Assembly (NCBI GenBank): GCA_965202745.1 | Contig: CBDBCB010000019.1 | Coordinates: forward strand, 310,001-374,000 | Direction of reading: 5' to 3' | Origin: JACKII01 sp965202745 | Lineage (GTDB): Bacteria > Pseudomonadota > Alphaproteobacteria > Bin95 | Length of the DNA: 64,000 nt | Shown here: in pieces, positions 36,164 to 46,000 of the stretch | How the letters are laid out: each line of letters starts with the position of its first letter | Position numbering within the stretch: the stretch's first letter is position 1 | The notes under the pieces: model-generated | Databases searched by the model: none | Told to the model about the DNA's origin: nothing | Seen by the model: the letters and a program-made list of their open reading frames with translations, nothing else | Translations under genes and position numbers: made by a program

Positions 36164-36285
36164 CTAGTGGTCTGGTCGAAACGTTTGCGTCCGCAAGCTT
36201 TTCGTCAATCAGCTCACTCTTGCACTATGTTGGTGGTTCAATTCAGCAAACAGATGGGTGCCATCCGTTTGCATCGAACCACTAG
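36164..36285. repeat. 122-base repeat element with inverted ends
   Basis: The element starts CTAGTGGTCTGGTCGAAAC and ends with GCATCGAACCACTAGC, whose complement GCTAGTGGTTCGATGC matches the start imperfectly, so it has terminal inverted repeats. The internal block ATGTTGGTGGTTCRATYCAG recurs in opposite orientation at 59591-59680, and one end recurs at 1857-1877. It has no coding capacity and looks like a miniature mobile element or an intergenic palindromic repeat. Confidence 0.7.
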
Positions 36286-36636
36286 CCCGTGTCTTAACTC
36301 GCGACCGTTTGGCTGTCCCGGAAGTCCGGCCCTGGCGGGCCTAGCCGGGATCTCCAACTGCAATTGGCATACTTTAGTACTTCTGGCAAAAAACTACTCA
36401 AGCAGAACTAAAATTTTATGCGCAAAACTAAACCGTTTGGGCCCAAATCGGTTTAGCCGCTGTTTATCTTCTGGTTATCCGCCGCTAACCCCGGCGCTGC
36501 TGCTTTTCCCGTCCGCCAGCCTCTGCTGGCCCGCGTTCAATCCACACGAAGTTTCCTCTCCTCTTTCCAGCGTTCCCGCATCATAGGGAAAAGAGGTAAA
36601 CTCCCGGTTAACGCCACTGCCGAAAAGGACCTGCCC
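36286..36636. other. intergenic stretch before the peroxidase-related gene
   Basis: No conserved frame, repeat or RNA gene is evident. The part 36360-36450 is AT-richer and could hold the promoter of the downstream gene. Confidence 0.35.
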
Positions 36637-37248
36637 GTGACCGCCGCCCCTCCCATCAGCCGTTACCCCGTGCCCGACCTCGCCGACCTGCCTGATGACA
36701 TTCAGGCGATGATCCTGGCCGTGCAGGAGAAGGCCGGTTTCGTGCCCAACGTCTTCCTGGCCATGGCGCACCGCCCGGCAGAGTTGCGTGCCTTCTTGGC
36801 CTATCACGACGCGCTGATGGAGAAGGACGGCGGCCTGACCAAGGCCGAGCGCGAGATGATCGTCGTTGCCACGTCGGGCGCGAACGGCTGCCTCTATTGT
36901 GTAATCTCGCACGGCGCGATCCTGCGCATCCGGGCGCGGAACCCTTTGGTCGCCGACCAGGTCGCCATCAACCACCGCAAGGCCGACATAACGCCCCGCC
37001 AGACGGCCATGCTGGACTTCGCCATGAAGGTCGCCCAGGACTCCGCCAGCCTCACCGACGCCGACTATGAGCCCCTGCGCGGCCAAGGCTTTTCGGAAGA
37101 CGACATCTGGGACATCGCCGCCATCGCGGCGTTTTTCGCGCTGAGCAATCGCATGGCCAACTTCCTCTCCATGCGTCCAAACGACGAGTCCTTTTATGAT
37201 GGGGCGGGAGGGAAAAAAGAAGGGGTGAGGGTCCGTTCGGGAACTTAG
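36637..37248 (+). CDS. peroxidase-related (AhpD/carboxymuconolactone decarboxylase-like) protein
   Basis: The 203-residue protein fits the uncharacterised peroxidase-related family: ISRYPVPDLADLPDDIQ start, EKAGFVPNVFLAMAHRPAEL, and the redox motif GCLYCVISHGAILR (CxxC followed by His) as in AhpD. DDIWDIAAIAAFFALSNRMAN is the family C-terminus. The start is a GTG with AAGGA ten bases upstream. Likely a thiol-dependent peroxidase or related redox enzyme. Confidence 0.86.
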   Translation: MTAAPPISRYPVPDLADLPDDIQAMILAVQEKAGFVPNVFLAMAHRPAELRAFLAYHDALMEKDGGLTKAEREMIVVATSGANGCLYCVISHGAILRIRARNPLVADQVAINHRKADITPRQTAMLDFAMKVAQDSASLTDADYEPLRGQGFSEDDIWDIAAIAAFFALSNRMANFLSMRPNDESFYDGAGGKKEGVRVRSGT

Positions 37249-37412
37249 TCCGAATATGGTTAGTTCCTGATGGCTTGTCGGGCGTCGATAAATCGGACTT
37301 CTGGGTTTCTAACATGGCTTTTCCAGGCGGATTGGAGGGAGAGGTTGCCATCTTGCCAGATAGGATTCTTCGAACTCTCCGCCGCAATTTAAATAAGGGG
37401 CTAGCCTAGATA

Positions 37413-37787
37413 ATGAATTTTCTTTCTGGAAGTCAGATAGTTACACCTCGCCGCTGGTGCCGCTTGTCCGCAAGTATTCAGGTTGAGCTCATCAAGCATT
37501 TTGTGGCTGGTGCAACGGCCCGCTCCGTGGCCGAGCTGATTGGCGTCAACCGGCACACCGCAACCCTCTATTTCTACAAGCTTCGCAAGGTTATCGCAAA
37601 GCACCTGGAAGCCGAAGCACCCGACCTGCTGGCCGGTGAGATCGAGGTGGACGAGAGCTATTTCGGTGGCGTCCGCAAAGGCAAGAGAGGCCGGGGTGCG
37701 GCAGGCGAAATTCCCGTCTTCGGCCTGCTCAAACGGGTTGGCAGAGTGCATGCGGTTGTCATTCCAAACGCCCGCGCCGAGACCTAA
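37413..37787 (+). pseudogene. 5' fragment of an IS1595-family transposase
   Basis: The 124 codons match the N-terminal third of IS1595 transposases: LIKHFVAGATARSVAELIGV, YFYKLRKVIAKHLE and EIEVDESYFGGVRKGKRGRG with the first catalytic Asp. It stops at VVIPNARAET, where DUF302 gene sequence begins 3 bases later, so the element's right part was deleted. Confidence 0.85.
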
Positions 37788-37790
37788 AGC

Positions 37791-38666
37791 CTATTGTGCC
37801 GCCCCGACAGCCTGACGAAAGGTAGCGGTCAGGCGTTCATTGAACGCCAGATGCGGCGGGGTGGCCTTGCCGTAGTGCAACTGGGCAAGCGCCGCGAGCA
37901 CCTCGGTCCCGCCTTTGCTATCCACCACCAGCAGCTTCTGGCAGAAAGCGTCGAGGCCCAGGCGCGGAAAGGCCGCCATGGCAACACCGCCGAGCTTCGG
38001 TCCACCGAACAGCAGGAGCGTGGCTGGCGGAAGGGTTACGCCTATCGCCGCCGCGCGGGCGGTGAAGTCGACTTCGCCGAACCAGACAGTGTCGTACTGC
38101 GCCCTGACCACCGCTTTCAGGCTGTCGATGGTCTCCGCAAATCCGAAGCGGGAAGATATCGACAAAATGCCAAAGTCCCGGTTCACGCCGTCGCCTGTTA
38201 ACGGTCTGGCAGCACCGGCCATCACGCTGCCGGTGGCGGCCGCCAGTGCCCGGTCAATGACCACGAGCCCTTCGTCGCCGGAAAGCCCATGCCGCGCCTT
38301 CAGGAACGAAGCAGCAGTGTAGGCGGCGGCCGGTCCATCCGATCCTTCATAGGCCAGCACCCGGAACGGCAGGTCCAGCCCGGCGCGCGGGTTTTCCGCC
38401 ATGATGGCCGTGGTCGATTTCCAGTCCGCAAACAGCAGTACGCGGGCAGGCGGCATCGTCTCGCCTGTGTCGGCAGCGAGCCGTGCATGGTCAATGGACA
38501 CCACCGCTTCTGTTCCCGCCTTGGCAGCATCCACCTCAACCATGGCGAACAACCGGTCAACGGCCTGATAGCGCGAAGGGTTGTCTGCGGCGGCGGGCTG
38601 GATTGCCAGACCCAGGACGCACACAAGGGCGAACAAGCTCAGACGAAACTTACGGGGCATCAACAT
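37791..38666 (-). CDS. secreted protein with two DUF302 domains
   Basis: The 291-residue protein has an N-terminal signal peptide (RKFRLSLFALVCVLGLAIQP, cut after AAA) and two DUF302 units with the pattern RVLLFADWKSTTAIM...LPFRVLAYE and TLLLFGGPKLGGVAM...FCQKLLV. DUF302 proteins are small alpha-beta proteins of unknown role, often periplasmic. The stop abuts an IS1595 fragment, but the C-terminus looks complete. Confidence 0.85.
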   Translation of the reverse strand: MLMPRKFRLSLFALVCVLGLAIQPAAADNPSRYQAVDRLFAMVEVDAAKAGTEAVVSIDHARLAADTGETMPPARVLLFADWKSTTAIMAENPRAGLDLPFRVLAYEGSDGPAAAYTAASFLKARHGLSGDEGLVVIDRALAAATGSVMAGAARPLTGDGVNRDFGILSISSRFGFAETIDSLKAVVRAQYDTVWFGEVDFTARAAAIGVTLPPATLLLFGGPKLGGVAMAAFPRLGLDAFCQKLLVVDSKGGTEVLAALAQLHYGKATPPHLAFNERLTATFRQAVGAAQ

Positions 38667-38741
38667 GCGCGCCTATTTCCCTCTGACCGGCACATTTTGC
38701 ACTCATGAATTTGAGCATGTTTATGATGTTTAGATTCCATA

Positions 38742-38838
38742 CCGCACCACGACATACTGAACAACTCGCGCATCACATTCCGCCCGGATGGTCGCCTCGA
38801 AGATGCCGTCGTCGAGCACATCCGTGCCGTGTGCACCG
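38742..38838 (+). pseudogene. short ghost of an acyl-CoA dehydrogenase gene
   Basis: About 32 codons read HHDILNNSRITFRPDGRLED, then AVVEHIRAVCT, and match HHDLLNDPRNTYRLDGRLED...IVDHIRAV of the dehydrogenase gene at 39719. DNA identity is moderate, so this is a fragment of an older paralogue and not a recent copy. Confidence 0.65.
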
Positions 38839-38932
38839 CATTAGTTGCATTACAGGCAGAGACATTCCTCTTAGGGCTGGTATCGCCCCTAAACCGGCAA
38901 CCATACGCCACGCTGCCAGCGGCTACCGGCAC

Positions 38933-39477
38933 TTACACCTCCAGCGCTTCGTGGTCCGGGTTCAGCTCCAGTTCGACGTCGTTAACCGTCATCGCCAGCA
39001 TCGCGTAGTACCCGATACACGTGGTTAATTGCACATACTGGTCCGCACCCAAGCGTGCCATCATGGCACTCGCCAGTGCTTCGTCGATGCGGTTTTTGCG
39101 CAGCAATTGCCGGGTGAAGTCGATGATCTGCAGGTCCTCGGCCGGTACACCATCCGATCGGTCATCGCGGATCGCGTCGATGGTCGTGCGGGAACATCCC
39201 GCTCAGCGCCGATCACGCCTTGGATGCCCCACACGTATTGCGCCTGGAAATGCCGGCCCACGACCAGGGCGGCGAGCGTGCGGGTGCGCAGTTCCAGCGT
39301 GCCTTCCCAGCGCACCAGCGTGCCCAGATGTGCGACACGCTCGGCCCATTCCGGCGCGTGCATCCAGACGGAAAACGGGCCGTCCAGGGACTTTCGGGTA
39401 TCGACGATTTTCTCAGCGATTGTCCGAGCCTCGGCGGGCAGTTCATCGGGTGACTTCAGTACGGTGACGCGGGCCAT
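38933..39477 (-). pseudogene. carboxymuconolactone decarboxylase-like protein with frameshift
   Basis: From the ATG at 39477 (GAGGAAA upstream) the frame reads VTVLKSPDELPAEARTIAEK, FSVWMHAPEWAERVAHLGTL and LRTRTLAALVVGRHFQAQYVW, as in carboxymuconolactone decarboxylase-family proteins. Near 39195, after ERDVPAR, one base is lost. The other frame continues TTIDAIRDDRSDGVPAEDLQ, ALASAMMARLGADQYVQLTT and GYYAMLAMTVNDVELELNPD to a stop at 38933. Both parts fit one family-length protein of about 180 residues. Single-base sequencing error is possible. Confidence 0.82.
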
Positions 39478-39718
39478 GGGATTTCCTCAAACTTGGTGTG
39501 ATTGCCGGCGGGCAGTTGCCCTTTTTGAATTTTTCCAGACGGAATTTCAGCTCAATCAAGCTGTGGAACGCTATCTGATAATCTGGGAATAGGGTAGGGG
39601 TGGCGAACCGTGGCGGCAGCGTCTCCGGTGGTCGTCCGGCGCTTCCCCGTTTTCAAAAACGTCCACCTCTCCTACCCTCCCTGGCAACAATTGAAATCCC
39701 ATTGCCAGGAACCGCCCC

Positions 39719-40951
39719 ATGCCCACCCTCGCCGCCGACCTGCCCGAAGAGCTCACCCAGATCGCCGATGCCGTTACTGCCTTCCGTCAGCAGGAAGTCA
39801 TCGCCCGGCACGAGCAGCACCATGACTTGCTCAACGATCCGCGCAACACGTACCGGCTTGACGGCCGCCTCGAAGATGCCATTGTAGACCACATCCGCGC
39901 CGTGCGCATGGCTTCTGCCAAAGGGGGCTTCTTCAACGTCTCGGTGCCGAAGGAACTCGGCGGGGCCGGGATGGGCATGATCGCCTATTATGTGCTGGTG
40001 GAGCATGTCTACCGGCTCTGCGGGCCGCACCACTGGCTTTGCGATTTCGTCATTTCGCACTGGGCCTTCGGTCCCAGCCCGGTGCTCTCCGCTGTCACGC
40101 CGGAAGCGGGCGAGCGCATCATGCCGGACATGATGGCAGGCCGGGCCATGATGTCCGGCATGTCGGAGCCGGGCGCGGGCTCGGACGCGGCCATGCTGAA
40201 AACCCGCGCCGTGCCCGATGGCGATGGCTAGAAGATCAGCGGCTCCAAGATCTGGACGACGTACATTCCGATTGCCGACTATTGCATCGTCTTCGCCCAA
40301 ACCGACCCGGACCTGGCGGCGCAGAAGAAGGGCGGCATCAGCGCCTTCCTGGTGCCGACCTCCACGCCGGGGATCAAGGTCGAGAGCATTATTCGCATGC
40401 AGGGCCATATCGGCGGCTATGAGGGCATCACCCATTTCGATGAGGTTAAGGTCGCGCCCTGGCAGTTGGTGGGCGAGTTGCACCAGGGATTCAAGATCGG
40501 CCTGCTCGGCGTCTCCATGGGACGTATTTATAACTCCGCCCGCGCGGTTGGCCTTGCCCGCTGGGCCTTGGAGATGGCCATCGACTATGCCCAGCAGCGC
40601 CAGGCCTTCGGCAGCGCCATCAGCGAGTATCAGGGCGTTAGCTTCCCCCTCGCGCAGGCCGCGACCAAGATCCACGCGGCGCACCTGATGGGCATCAACG
40701 TCGCCCAATTGCTCGACCGGGGCGAGCGGGCGATCAAGGAGCTTTCCATGACCAAGTCCTATTCGGTGCAGGCCGCCGCCCGCGCCATCGACCAGGCGAT
40801 CCAGACCCATGGTGCCATGGGCTTCACCAACGAACTGGGCCTGCATGAGGCTTATGCGAGGGTCCGTCAGGCCAACGTTGCCGACGGCACCAACGAAATA
40901 CTGGCCCGCACCATCGCCCAGCGCCTGTTCAAGGGCGACGTGGAGCTTTAA
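39719..40951 (+). pseudogene. acyl-CoA dehydrogenase with in-frame TAG
   Basis: The frame from 39719 to 40951 is a full acyl-CoA dehydrogenase of about 410 residues: FNVSVPKELGGAGMGMIAYY, MMSGMSEPGAGSDAAMLKT, KISGSKIWTTYIPIADYCIV, GRIYNSARAVGLARWALEMA, YAQQRQAFGSAISEYQG and FTNELGLHEAYARVRQANVA. The only lesion is a TAG at 40229-40231 in DGDG-stop-KISGSKIW, where the family has Trp (TGG), so one base change would cure it. AGGAA precedes the ATG. The stop overlaps the end of the convergent secreted-protein gene by three bases. Confidence 0.92.
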
Positions 40952-42256
40952 GCCTGCGTCCGCCGCGACCGGGTCCGCCGCCGGGCGAGGTAGGCCAGTT
41001 CGCCAAACGCAAACCCCATCATCAGGACGGAGGGGGGGCACGGGCACCGGCGTCACCGTGTCGATGCCGGTACTGCCACCGGTACCGCCTGAAGCCCCGC
41101 CTGAGTCGCCGCTGTCACTAGTGCCACCACCCGCGCTGCCGCCGGTGCCATAGTCATCGCTGCCACCACCGTCAGAGCCTCTACCAGCCCCGTTGCCGCC
41201 GCCGGTGTCAAACAGGTCATCGATAGCGGTCCCGCCATCTCCGCCTGCGCCGGAGCCGGTGTCGCCAGAACTGCCGCCGGTGTTGCCACTGCCACCGCCA
41301 GACCCGCTGCCACCGGCACCGGCGGATCCGCCCCAAGCGTCTGTTCCCAAGCCGGTGTTGCCATTGTTCTTGCCGCTGGTCAGCACGACCGGAGCCGAAG
41401 CGCCGATCGAGGGAAAGCCGGTGCCCGGGCCGTTGTTCCAGCGCGGGCCCTGGGTCGGCGCGTCCCGGCCATCTGATGTCATGATCGGTGGCGCGCCCGG
41501 TTCACCCAAACGGGAAGTGTTCGCGAACATTACGTCGTTGCCGCAAACCGCGGTACCCCAGACTATCGGCACGTTCCAGAGCTGTTTCGGGTTGTCATGA
41601 TGGGTCAGCGTGACCAGAATCGCATACCGGCCCGCGCCCGTGCCGGCACCGGGCAGCCGCCGCCAGTCGACGGTCACGTCAAGGTCGTGCCGTTCATCAC
41701 CCTCGGCCACCCAGACCGGGATCGCGGATTGTTGCATCGGGGCACCGCCGGGGCCGCTCCAGCGCCAGCCCTGGCCATAGGTTGTCTTTAGAATGTCGGA
41801 GGGATGCAGCCACTTCGTCACCCGATAAGCCGCCGCCCGCCGGATATTGGGTGTGTGGGTGACACCGCGGTCGCCGGTCGTCCAGATGCTGGACAGCACG
41901 ATGCCCGTCTCCAGCACGCCGTCGCCATCTAGGTCGAGCGCTAGGTCTGCCGGTGAAACCGGCCGTCCGGCAGAGACAACATTGGCGTCGGGGAAGTTCG
42001 TTACCAGGGCCAGGTGCAGTTTGCCGTCGGCCCATTTCGCCGCGATGCCTTTGGTGTCGAAGACATCTTCGCCGATGACGTCCCGCCAAAGGGTATCGCT
42101 ACCGTTACCGCCAGGCTGGAGGCCGGCGGAATCCTGGTACCAGTGACTGAACGGGCCAAAGGGCTCCAGCGAAGATTGAGCATCGCTGGCCATTACCGCG
42201 GATGCAGCGATGATTGCCGCGGCGCTTGCCACGGTGGCTCGGAAAAATCCCTTCAT
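40948..42256 (-). CDS. secreted Gly/Ser-rich protein with VPLPA-like C-terminal anchor, frameshift in a C7 run
   Basis: The N-terminus is a signal peptide (MKGFFRATVASAAAIIAASA). Residues 30-270 are a globular domain with LDLDGDGVLETGIVLSSIW and WVAEGDERHDLDVTVDWRRL. A 130-residue linker of Gly, Ser, Thr and Asp follows. After VTPVPVPP the frame changes at a run of seven C (plus strand G at 41032-41038); the shifted frame gives VLMMGFAFGELAYLARRRTR and a stop, like a VPLPA-type sorting tail (short motif, hydrophobic helix, basic end). Without the shift the frame runs 430 codons antisense through the acyl-CoA dehydrogenase gene, which is implausible. Function unknown; probably envelope-bound. 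Confidence 0.72.
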
Positions 42257-42832
42257 GACTTCTCCGCTGGCTCAGCGACGGCTGGCTACGATTTGGCGCC
42301 AGGCGCCAATACAGCGGGAGATAGAATTGCCAAGGCCGCAGAGGCCATGGGAACGGTCAGGACCATTGCGGGCCGCCGCCGGATGATTTTTGCTTTGCAT
42401 GATCACATTCATTTTTTGTACGCTCTTCTCTCGGGCGTACATCTATATGCAAAATGTGAAACGTCAACCGAGTGTTAGCCAAAAGACGCCATTAATATGA
42501 CGTAAATCACATAAGATAGTAAGATATATGAGATAATAGTGTGGCTGATTGGCGAAATTTACAGTTAAATTTTTCACAATTAAAGATATCAAGCGCGCAG
42601 ATTGTTAATGATATCCTTCGCTCGGTCGGATTTAGCGGCGGAATATCCAGTATAGAAACGCGGTGCAATGGGCTCCGGTCGCTGAAAGTTTTCCCTGCCG
42701 TTGGTATGAGGGCTTCTGTCAGAGCACGAACTCTGTGTTTACCTCTCAGGCATGGGTCCCCGCATGCGCGGGAACGGGAACGGACCGGGGGCGGTGAGCC
42801 GGTCTGAAAAAATCCGCTCTAGGCCATAATCT
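42257..42832. other. intergenic stretch with AT-rich section and a single hairpin
   Basis: 42480-42600 is AT-rich. A frame at 42541-42807 (88 codons) has no resemblance to known proteins. Near 42755 CCCGC-ATGC-GCGGG forms a short hairpin followed by two GGGAAC units, like a REP-type sequence. No gene is supported. Confidence 0.4.
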
Positions 42833-43972
42833 CTAAATAACCGGCAGGTGTTCCGGCGCCCGGCGGCTGAGCAATTCGGGTGGGCCGTCACGGATGACGA
42901 TATTCTCCTCGGTCACCAGCATTCGCCCTTCGCCAACCGCCATGCTGGGCTCAAGCGTGATGACCATGCCTGCCTCAAGGACCGCGTCATCGAATGCCGC
43001 GAGCGACGGTGGCTCCGTCAGCTGCATCCCCAGGCCATGGCCCATCCGCCCCACATCGCCACCATCCTGCCCGATTACGCCGGCCATGATCCGATGCAGG
43101 TCGCAGGCGCGAATGCCGGGGCGGGCGGCGTTTAGGGCTTCTTCCGTTGCCTTCCAGAGCGTCCGGTAAGCTTGGCAGGCCGCGTCAGAGGCGCGCCCGA
43201 TGGCGAAATTACGGTCGAAGTCGCAGAAATAGCCGCGCAATGACGCGCCGATGTCCAGCATCAGCACGTCACCCGCCGCCAGTTCCTGCCCGTCTGGCGG
43301 TGAAATGACGTCGACGTAACCATCCGGCCCGGCGCCGCCGACCAGATAAGGCACGTCCTCCGCGCCGAGCCGCAACAGCGCCAGCTTGAATGCGCGGAAG
43401 GTCCCGGTAAGGCTCTGGCCGGCGTGAAACAGGACAGGTGCCTCGGCGAACGCTGCCGAGGCGATGCCGCAAATCTCACGGATTGTCTGGATCTCCCGCT
43501 CAGACTTGACCATCCGCAGTCGGCGCATGAGCGGTGTCACATCCACGCGTTCCATGCCAGGGGTAAGGTTGCAAACACGCTGAAAATCGGCCAGCGGCAT
43601 CCGTAGCATGCTCTCCGGCCCCATGGGGATGCCGACCCGCCCGTATGCCGCCAGCACTGAGGCCAGAAGCGAGACGCCATCGTCATCGGGAGCCGGTGAC
43701 GGCCAGGTGCGGATATCCTCGATCCAGCTTGCCTGCATCAGGGCCGCGCCGATCTCCGGTATCACGGCAATCGGCTTGCCCCGGCGCGGCACGACCAGAT
43801 GCCAAGGGCGAGTCGGGCTCTGCCAGAACAGGGTGCGGAAGCCGGTGAAGTAGCGGACTTCCGCCTCTGTGGTGAACCAAAGCGCGTCCAAATTGGCGTC
43901 ATGCATGGCCTGCTGCGCAGGCTCCAGGCGGTGAGCGAACTCGTCCGCCGGAAAATCCGCAGCGCCTGCCAT
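42833..43972 (-). CDS. M24 family metallopeptidase (Xaa-Pro peptidase/creatinase fold)
   Basis: The 379-residue protein has a creatinase-like N-terminal domain (ANLDALWFTTEAEVRYFTGF) and a pita-bread catalytic domain with all five metal ligands in order: VLMLDIGASLRGYFCDFDRN, GRMGHGLGMQL, ITLEPSMAV and LVTEENIVIRD. It likely cleaves Xaa-Pro or a related amide. It starts 15 bases after the aldehyde dehydrogenase stop, last gene of a minus-strand operon. Confidence 0.9.
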   Translation of the reverse strand: MAGAADFPADEFAHRLEPAQQAMHDANLDALWFTTEAEVRYFTGFRTLFWQSPTRPWHLVVPRRGKPIAVIPEIGAALMQASWIEDIRTWPSPAPDDDGVSLLASVLAAYGRVGIPMGPESMLRMPLADFQRVCNLTPGMERVDVTPLMRRLRMVKSEREIQTIREICGIASAAFAEAPVLFHAGQSLTGTFRAFKLALLRLGAEDVPYLVGGAGPDGYVDVISPPDGQELAAGDVLMLDIGASLRGYFCDFDRNFAIGRASDAACQAYRTLWKATEEALNAARPGIRACDLHRIMAGVIGQDGGDVGRMGHGLGMQLTEPPSLAAFDDAVLEAGMVITLEPSMAVGEGRMLVTEENIVIRDGPPELLSRRAPEHLPVI

Positions 43973-43987
43973 GCGCTCGAGCCGTTC

Positions 43988-45409
43988 CTAAACCGAGAAC
44001 CCGCCCAGTTTGGTGTCCAGGTATTCGGTGATGCCTTCGCGCGCACCCTCGCGGCCCAGGCCGCTTTCCTTCATGCCGCCGAACGGCGCACTGGCGCTGG
44101 TCGGGTTGATGTCGTTGATGCCGATCAGGCCGAAGTTCAGCGCCTCGAACGCCCGCATACCCGTTGAAATGCTGTTGGTGTAGACATAGGCAGCCAGGCC
44201 GTAGGTCGTATCGTTCGCCATGGCGATCACGTCGTCATCATCGGTATAGGGTACCACAGGTGCGACCGGGCCAAAGGTCTCTTCCCGGTAAATGCGCATG
44301 TCGGGACGCACATCGGCCAGCAGGGTCGGCGCGTAGAACATGCCGCGGTCGAGGCCGTTGTCCATCAGGCGGTGCCCGCCCGCCAGCAGCCGCGCGCCTT
44401 TTTCCACCGCGTCCTTTACCTGGGTGTCGATCTTGTCGATGGCGGCTTCGCTGATCAGCGGGCCGACGCCAATACCGTCCTCCAGGCCGTTACCGGCGCG
44501 CAGGCGTGTCACACGGCTGGTGAACTCCTCCAGGAAGGCTTCCTGTTGGCTTTCATGCACGAACATCCGGTTCGGCGAGATGCAGGCCTGTCCGGTGTTC
44601 AGGAACTTGACTGCCGCCGCACCCTTGGCCGCATGAATGGGGTCCGCATCCTTGAACACGATAAACGGCGCGTGGCCGCCCAGTTCCATGGAAATACGCT
44701 TCATGTTCGCGCCAGCGACGCCCGCCAGCATCTTGCCAACGGCGGTAGAACCCGTGAACGTGATTTTACGCACCAGCGGGTTGGTGCAGAATTCCTCGCC
44801 TATCGGCTTGGGGTCTTGCGCGGTGACAAGGTTAATCACCCCCTCCGACACGCCCGCATCGATGAAGCACTTATAGGTCTCGATCGCACAGAGCGGCGTC
44901 GCCTCGGCTGGCTTCAGCACGATGGTGCAGCCTGCCGCCAGCGCCGGGGCCATCTTCCGGGTCAGCATGCTGATCGGATAGTTCCAGGGCGTCACCGCCG
45001 CGACCACGCCAACCGGCTGGCGCAGCACCATAAAGCGCTGGTCCGACCGCGCGCTCGGCAGCACGTCGCCATAAATCCGTTTGGCTTCTTCGGCATAGAA
45101 CAACAGGAAGTCGGCGGCATAGCCCACCTCGTTCATGGACATGCGCAGCGGCTTGCCCTGCTCCACCGTCATCAAGTGTGCCAGGTCTTTGCGGCGCTCC
45201 AGCATGATCTGGTGAGCCTTATAGATGGTCGCTGAGCGCTCAAACGCCGTCTTCCCGGCCCATGCCGGAAAGGCCTTGTGCGCGGCTTCGATGGCCAGCC
45301 GCGCCTCGGCAGCGCCACCATCGGCAACTTGGCTGATCTCCTCGCCATTCGCGGGATTGAAGACCGGGAAGTTGCGGGCAGTGTTGCCCCAGACGCCGTC
45401 GATATACAT
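43988..45409 (-). CDS. NAD(P)-dependent aldehyde dehydrogenase (succinate-semialdehyde type)
   Basis: The 473-residue enzyme has the Rossmann segment TPWNYPISMLTRKMAPALAA, GSTAVGKML, catalytic Glu in SMELGGHAPFIVF, catalytic Cys in NTGQACISPNR and the C-terminal FGGMKESGLGREG. It oxidises an aldehyde to the acid; succinate-semialdehyde or a similar semialdehyde is the best guess. The ATG at 45409 fits the family start. It is followed by the M24 peptidase gene and preceded by a small unknown gene. Confidence 0.92.
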   Translation of the reverse strand: MYIDGVWGNTARNFPVFNPANGEEISQVADGGAAEARLAIEAAHKAFPAWAGKTAFERSATIYKAHQIMLERRKDLAHLMTVEQGKPLRMSMNEVGYAADFLLFYAEEAKRIYGDVLPSARSDQRFMVLRQPVGVVAAVTPWNYPISMLTRKMAPALAAGCTIVLKPAEATPLCAIETYKCFIDAGVSEGVINLVTAQDPKPIGEEFCTNPLVRKITFTGSTAVGKMLAGVAGANMKRISMELGGHAPFIVFKDADPIHAAKGAAAVKFLNTGQACISPNRMFVHESQQEAFLEEFTSRVTRLRAGNGLEDGIGVGPLISEAAIDKIDTQVKDAVEKGARLLAGGHRLMDNGLDRGMFYAPTLLADVRPDMRIYREETFGPVAPVVPYTDDDDVIAMANDTTYGLAAYVYTNSISTGMRAFEALNFGLIGINDINPTSASAPFGGMKESGLGREGAREGITEYLDTKLGGFSV

Positions 45410-45586
45410 GGGTGAGAGGCTCCGTAGAGAGGTCGCGGGTTGCTGCCGGATAGGCGCTGACGGTCACAGATACTTGGTTTGGCCGGGCGGGGAAAGGGGG
45501 CGGAAACAGCGCAATCCAAGGCCCGCGCCGCTTCCATCGAACTACTCTCGGTTCTGCTCAGGCCGTTTCCTTCCCCAACCAAAGCC

Positions 45587-45981
45587 TCACCGCATCGCCG
45601 GTATCCGGTAGACCTTGCCCGTGGCTTCCAGGTCTTCCCGGCTCCAGGGCCCCCCACGCCGTTGATCATCCAACCGAGGATGGCCCACAAGTCCCGGTCC
45701 ACGGCATCATCATCCAGTGGCTCCAGCGCGTCAGGCAGCGCGAACAACTCCACGCCCGCCGGAAAAGCCTCGCCGCTGCGGCCCGTGAATATGACGGCAT
45801 ACGCCATGCCGGACGGTGCGCGCAGATAGCCCGGTTTGGACAGGCCGACCCTTTCCAGGTCAAAGGTCCGGCTGAAGAACTCGCGGAATTCCGCATAGTG
45901 GCCAACCCGGTCCTCCCGTAGCGCAAAGGCCTGGCGTTTGCCGGCGAGGTCGGGCGCGTCGATGATCGTTATCTGGCTCAT
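45587..45981 (-). CDS. conserved-looking small protein, frameshift near the end
   Basis: The frame from 45981 reads MSQITIIDAPDLAGKRQAFA, EFFSRTFDLERVGLSKPGYL, AVIFTGRSGEAFPAGVELF and ILGWMINGVGGP. At six C residues (plus 45650-45655) it should shift to WSREDLEATGKVYRIPAMR and stop at 45587; the unshifted frame runs on antisense into the aldehyde dehydrogenase gene. I recognise no family. It lies 3 bases after the broken hydrolase and belongs to the same operon. The shift may be a sequencing error. Confidence 0.55.
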
Positions 45982-46000
45982 TTCCTACGCTCCCTGCTTT

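Noticed and set aside
39653..40947. Continuation of the secreted-protein frame antisense through the acyl-CoA dehydrogenase
   Set aside because: Loses all composition and domain features of the N-terminal part; a frameshift at the C7 run restores a sensible end.
42745..42790. Hairpin CCCGC-ATGC-GCGGG with GGGAAC units, similar to type I-E CRISPR repeats
   Set aside because: It occurs once only, without spacers or cas genes; a REP-like sequence is the simpler reading.
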